From Acidobacteriaceae bacterium (GTDB lineage: Bacteria; Acidobacteriota; Terriglobia; Terriglobales; SbA1): a DNA stretch of 7,049 bases. Of this stretch, positions 5,700-7,049 are shown in pieces; the first letter of the stretch is position 1; every line of letters begins with the position of its first letter. A program made the translations under genes and the position numbers. Under the pieces are notes generated by a model that saw only the letters and a list, made by a program, of their open reading frames with translations, searched no databases and had not been told where the DNA came from. Where the stretch lies: assembly GCA_003156615.1 (NCBI GenBank), contig PMHI01000686.1, positions 1 through 7,049 on the forward strand. The letters run 5' to 3'.

Positions 5700-6608
5700 A
5701 TGAGGGACTCTAGCCACAGGCCGGCCCAGACTTCTGCCGTCTCGGAGAAGGCGTCCCAAGCCACGGGTCCCGCACTTTACCTTGTGGCCACGCCCATCGG
5801 CAATCTGGAAGACATCACGCTGCGTGCCCTGCGCGTGCTCAAAGAAGTGGACCAGATCGCCTGCGAAGACACCAGGCAAACGCAGAAGCTGCTCAATCAC
5901 TACGGCATCACGACGCGCACCATCAGCTACCACGAGCACAACGAGATGACGCGCGCGGCGGAGCTGGTCAAGGAGATACAGGAGGGCGCGAGTGTCGCGC
6001 TGGTGACCGATGCGGGTATGCCGGGCATCTCCGACCCTGGATTTCGGCTGATTTCGCTGGCCATTCGGCATCACCTGCCGGTGGTGCCCGTTCCCGGGGC
6101 GTCGGCGTTTTTGGCCGCGCTGGTAACCAGCGGTCTGCCCACGGATTCGTTCCGCTTCAGCGGATTTCTTCCGGCGAAACGTGGTGAGCGGCGAGCGACG
6201 CTGGAAGCGATCGAGAATTCGCCGCGCACCCAGGTTTTCTATGAAACCCCGCACCGCATCGTGGAGGCACTTTCCGATGTAGTCGAGGTTCTCGGAGCAG
6301 ACCGGCATGTGGTAATCGCGCGTGAAGTGACCAAGCTGCATGAAGAGTTTCTCCGCGGCCGCGCCGGCGAGGTTCTGGAGACGCTGAAATCGCGCGACGG
6401 AGTGAAGGGTGAGATCACTCTGCTGATTGGGAGGACCGAGAATCCTGGATTGCGGCCGTCATCGGAGTCGCGGGTGAGCGTCCGTCAACGGACTGAGCAG
6501 ATCATGGCCGAAGAGAAGGTCGACGAGAAAGCCGCTCTGAAGAAAATAGCGAAGGAGCGCGGGATTTCGAAGAGCGAGGCGTACCGGGCGTTGCAGAGGG
6601 GCAATTGA
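5700..6608 (+). CDS. rsmI: 16S rRNA (cytidine1402-2'-O)-methyltransferase RsmI
   Basis: RsmI uses SAM to 2'-O-methylate C1402 of 16S rRNA in the decoding centre, together with RsmH, which adds the N4-methyl. The 302-residue product shows the tetrapyrrole-methylase fold of the family in order: LYLVATPIGNLEDITLRAL (26-44, signature), CEDTRQT (55-61), LVTDAGMPGISDPG (101-114, SAM-binding Gly-rich loop), VPVPGASAFLAAL (129-141) and SGFLPAKRGER (154-164). The C-terminal segment EKVDEKAALKKIAKERGIS (272-290) is the conserved small helical domain. All expected motifs are intact. The product is somewhat longer than the usual 275-290 residues because about 25 polar residues (Ser/Ala/Gln-rich) precede LYLV. 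No other in-frame start lies between ATG 5700 and the conserved region, so this start stands. The gene is divergent from the MmcQ-like gene and converges with the YqeY gene, with 15 bases between stops. RsmI is not clustered with RsmH here. Confidence 0.96.
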   Translation: MRDSSHRPAQTSAVSEKASQATGPALYLVATPIGNLEDITLRALRVLKEVDQIACEDTRQTQKLLNHYGITTRTISYHEHNEMTRAAELVKEIQEGASVALVTDAGMPGISDPGFRLISLAIRHHLPVVPVPGASAFLAALVTSGLPTDSFRFSGFLPAKRGERRATLEAIENSPRTQVFYETPHRIVEALSDVVEVLGADRHVVIAREVTKLHEEFLRGRAGEVLETLKSRDGVKGEITLLIGRTENPGLRPSSESRVSVRQRTEQIMAEEKVDEKAALKKIAKERGISKSEAYRALQRGN

Positions 6609-6623
6609 CCACGCGCGCAGAAC

Positions 6624-7049
6624 CTACTTCCCCGCCAACTCCCTCTTCACGGCATCACTGACCATCTTCCCATCCACCCGCATGCCGGCGCCGGAGAAGC
6701 GCGCCATGGCATTCTTCATCACCGCGCCCATGTCTTTCATGGTGGGCGAGCCCATCTCGGCGATCACGGCTTTCACTCCCGCCACCACTTCGCCCTCACC
6801 TGCCGCCTTCGGCAGGTAGGTTTCGATCAGGACGATCTCGGCGGCTTCTTTGTCGGCCATCTCCTGGCGTCCGCCTTTGGTGAACTGCTCGACCGACTCC
6901 TTGCGCTGCTTGATAAGCGTCGTCAGCACGGCCTGGGATTCTTTATCATCGAGCGGCGCCATTTTCTCGATCTCGCGGTTCTTGAGCGCGGTCTTCACCA
7001 TGCGCAAGGTGGAGAGGCGCTGCTCCTCGCGCGCCTTCATGGCGGCCGT
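6624..7049 (-). CDS. yqeY: GatB/YqeY domain protein, N-terminus beyond window edge
   Basis: This is a small helical protein related to the C-terminal tail domain of GatB, the amidotransferase subunit that recognises misacylated tRNA. The function of stand-alone YqeY is unsettled; tRNA binding is an inference from homology. The window shows 141 residues. The frame stays open through ACG GCC GCC to the right edge, and the visible start TAAMKAREEQRLSTLRMVKTAL matches the family at the internal AMKAR stretch, which normally lies about 12-15 residues in. ATG 7040 is therefore probably not the start, and a dozen or so residues are missing. Other family marks are KQRKESVEQFTKGGR, EIVLIETYLP, MKDMGAVMK and a C-terminal DGKMVSDAVKREL. 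Full length would be about 150-155 residues, normal for YqeY. The stop lies 15 bases from the rsmI stop, on the opposite strand, with no terminator between them. Confidence 0.92.
   Translation of the reverse strand, partial: TAAMKAREEQRLSTLRMVKTALKNREIEKMAPLDDKESQAVLTTLIKQRKESVEQFTKGGRQEMADKEAAEIVLIETYLPKAAGEGEVVAGVKAVIAEMGSPTMKDMGAVMKNAMARFSGAGMRVDGKMVSDAVKRELAGK

Noticed and set aside
5595..6341. 248-codon minus-strand open frame opposite rsmI
   Set aside because: It is antisense to intact RsmI motifs, has Arg/His-rich shadow composition, and overlaps the divergent promoter region.

Overview
The window is an ordinary, gene-dense stretch of a GC-rich bacterial chromosome. It most likely comes from the Acidobacteriota (Terriglobia / Koribacter-like). 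That guess rests on remembered similarity of the S9 peptidase and of the RlmI and RsmI style, plus the scarcity of Shine-Dalgarno sequences; it is inference, not something the sequence proves. I see no mobile element, CRISPR array, tRNA, rRNA or defence cassette.

Layout. Seven protein genes fill almost everything. On the minus strand, reading right to left from 2331, a coiled-coil/C4 zinc-ribbon protein with an unusual C-terminal extension is followed after 22 bases by an RlmI-type 23S rRNA m5C methyltransferase. The methyltransferase runs off the left edge only a few residues before its expected end. Divergent from this pair, an exported S9B (DPP IV-like) prolyl dipeptidyl peptidase reads rightward from about 2479 to 4719. 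It converges, with only 7 bases between stop codons, on a small FmdB-type zinc-ribbon protein (5110 to 4727, minus) that carries a repetitive Lys-Glu-Ser tail. Upstream of that gene is a 159-base gap with its promoter and an inverted repeat. Next comes a minus-strand MmcQ/YjbR-like protein (5608 to 5270). Divergent from it, rsmI (5700 to 6608, plus) encodes the 16S rRNA C1402 2'-O-methyltransferase. RsmI converges with a 15-base gap on a GatB/YqeY-domain protein whose true start lies beyond the right edge.

How it fits together. Three genes are linked to translation (RlmI-type and RsmI rRNA methyltransferases, and YqeY, related to the tRNA-binding tail of GatB). Two are small zinc-ribbon proteins of poorly known role, one is a possible DNA-binding MmcQ/YjbR protein, and one is a secreted peptidase for Xaa-Pro peptides. 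Only the zinc-ribbon/rlmI pair looks like an operon. The other genes look individually transcribed. Several starts lie very close behind a TAGAAT/TAGACT-like -10 element without a Shine-Dalgarno sequence, which suggests short-leader or leaderless mRNAs.

I did not find a convincing new system. The points most worth a second look are the C-terminal extension of the zinc-ribbon protein, substitutions near the active site of the peptidase, and the inverted repeat over the -35 region of the fmdB-like gene.
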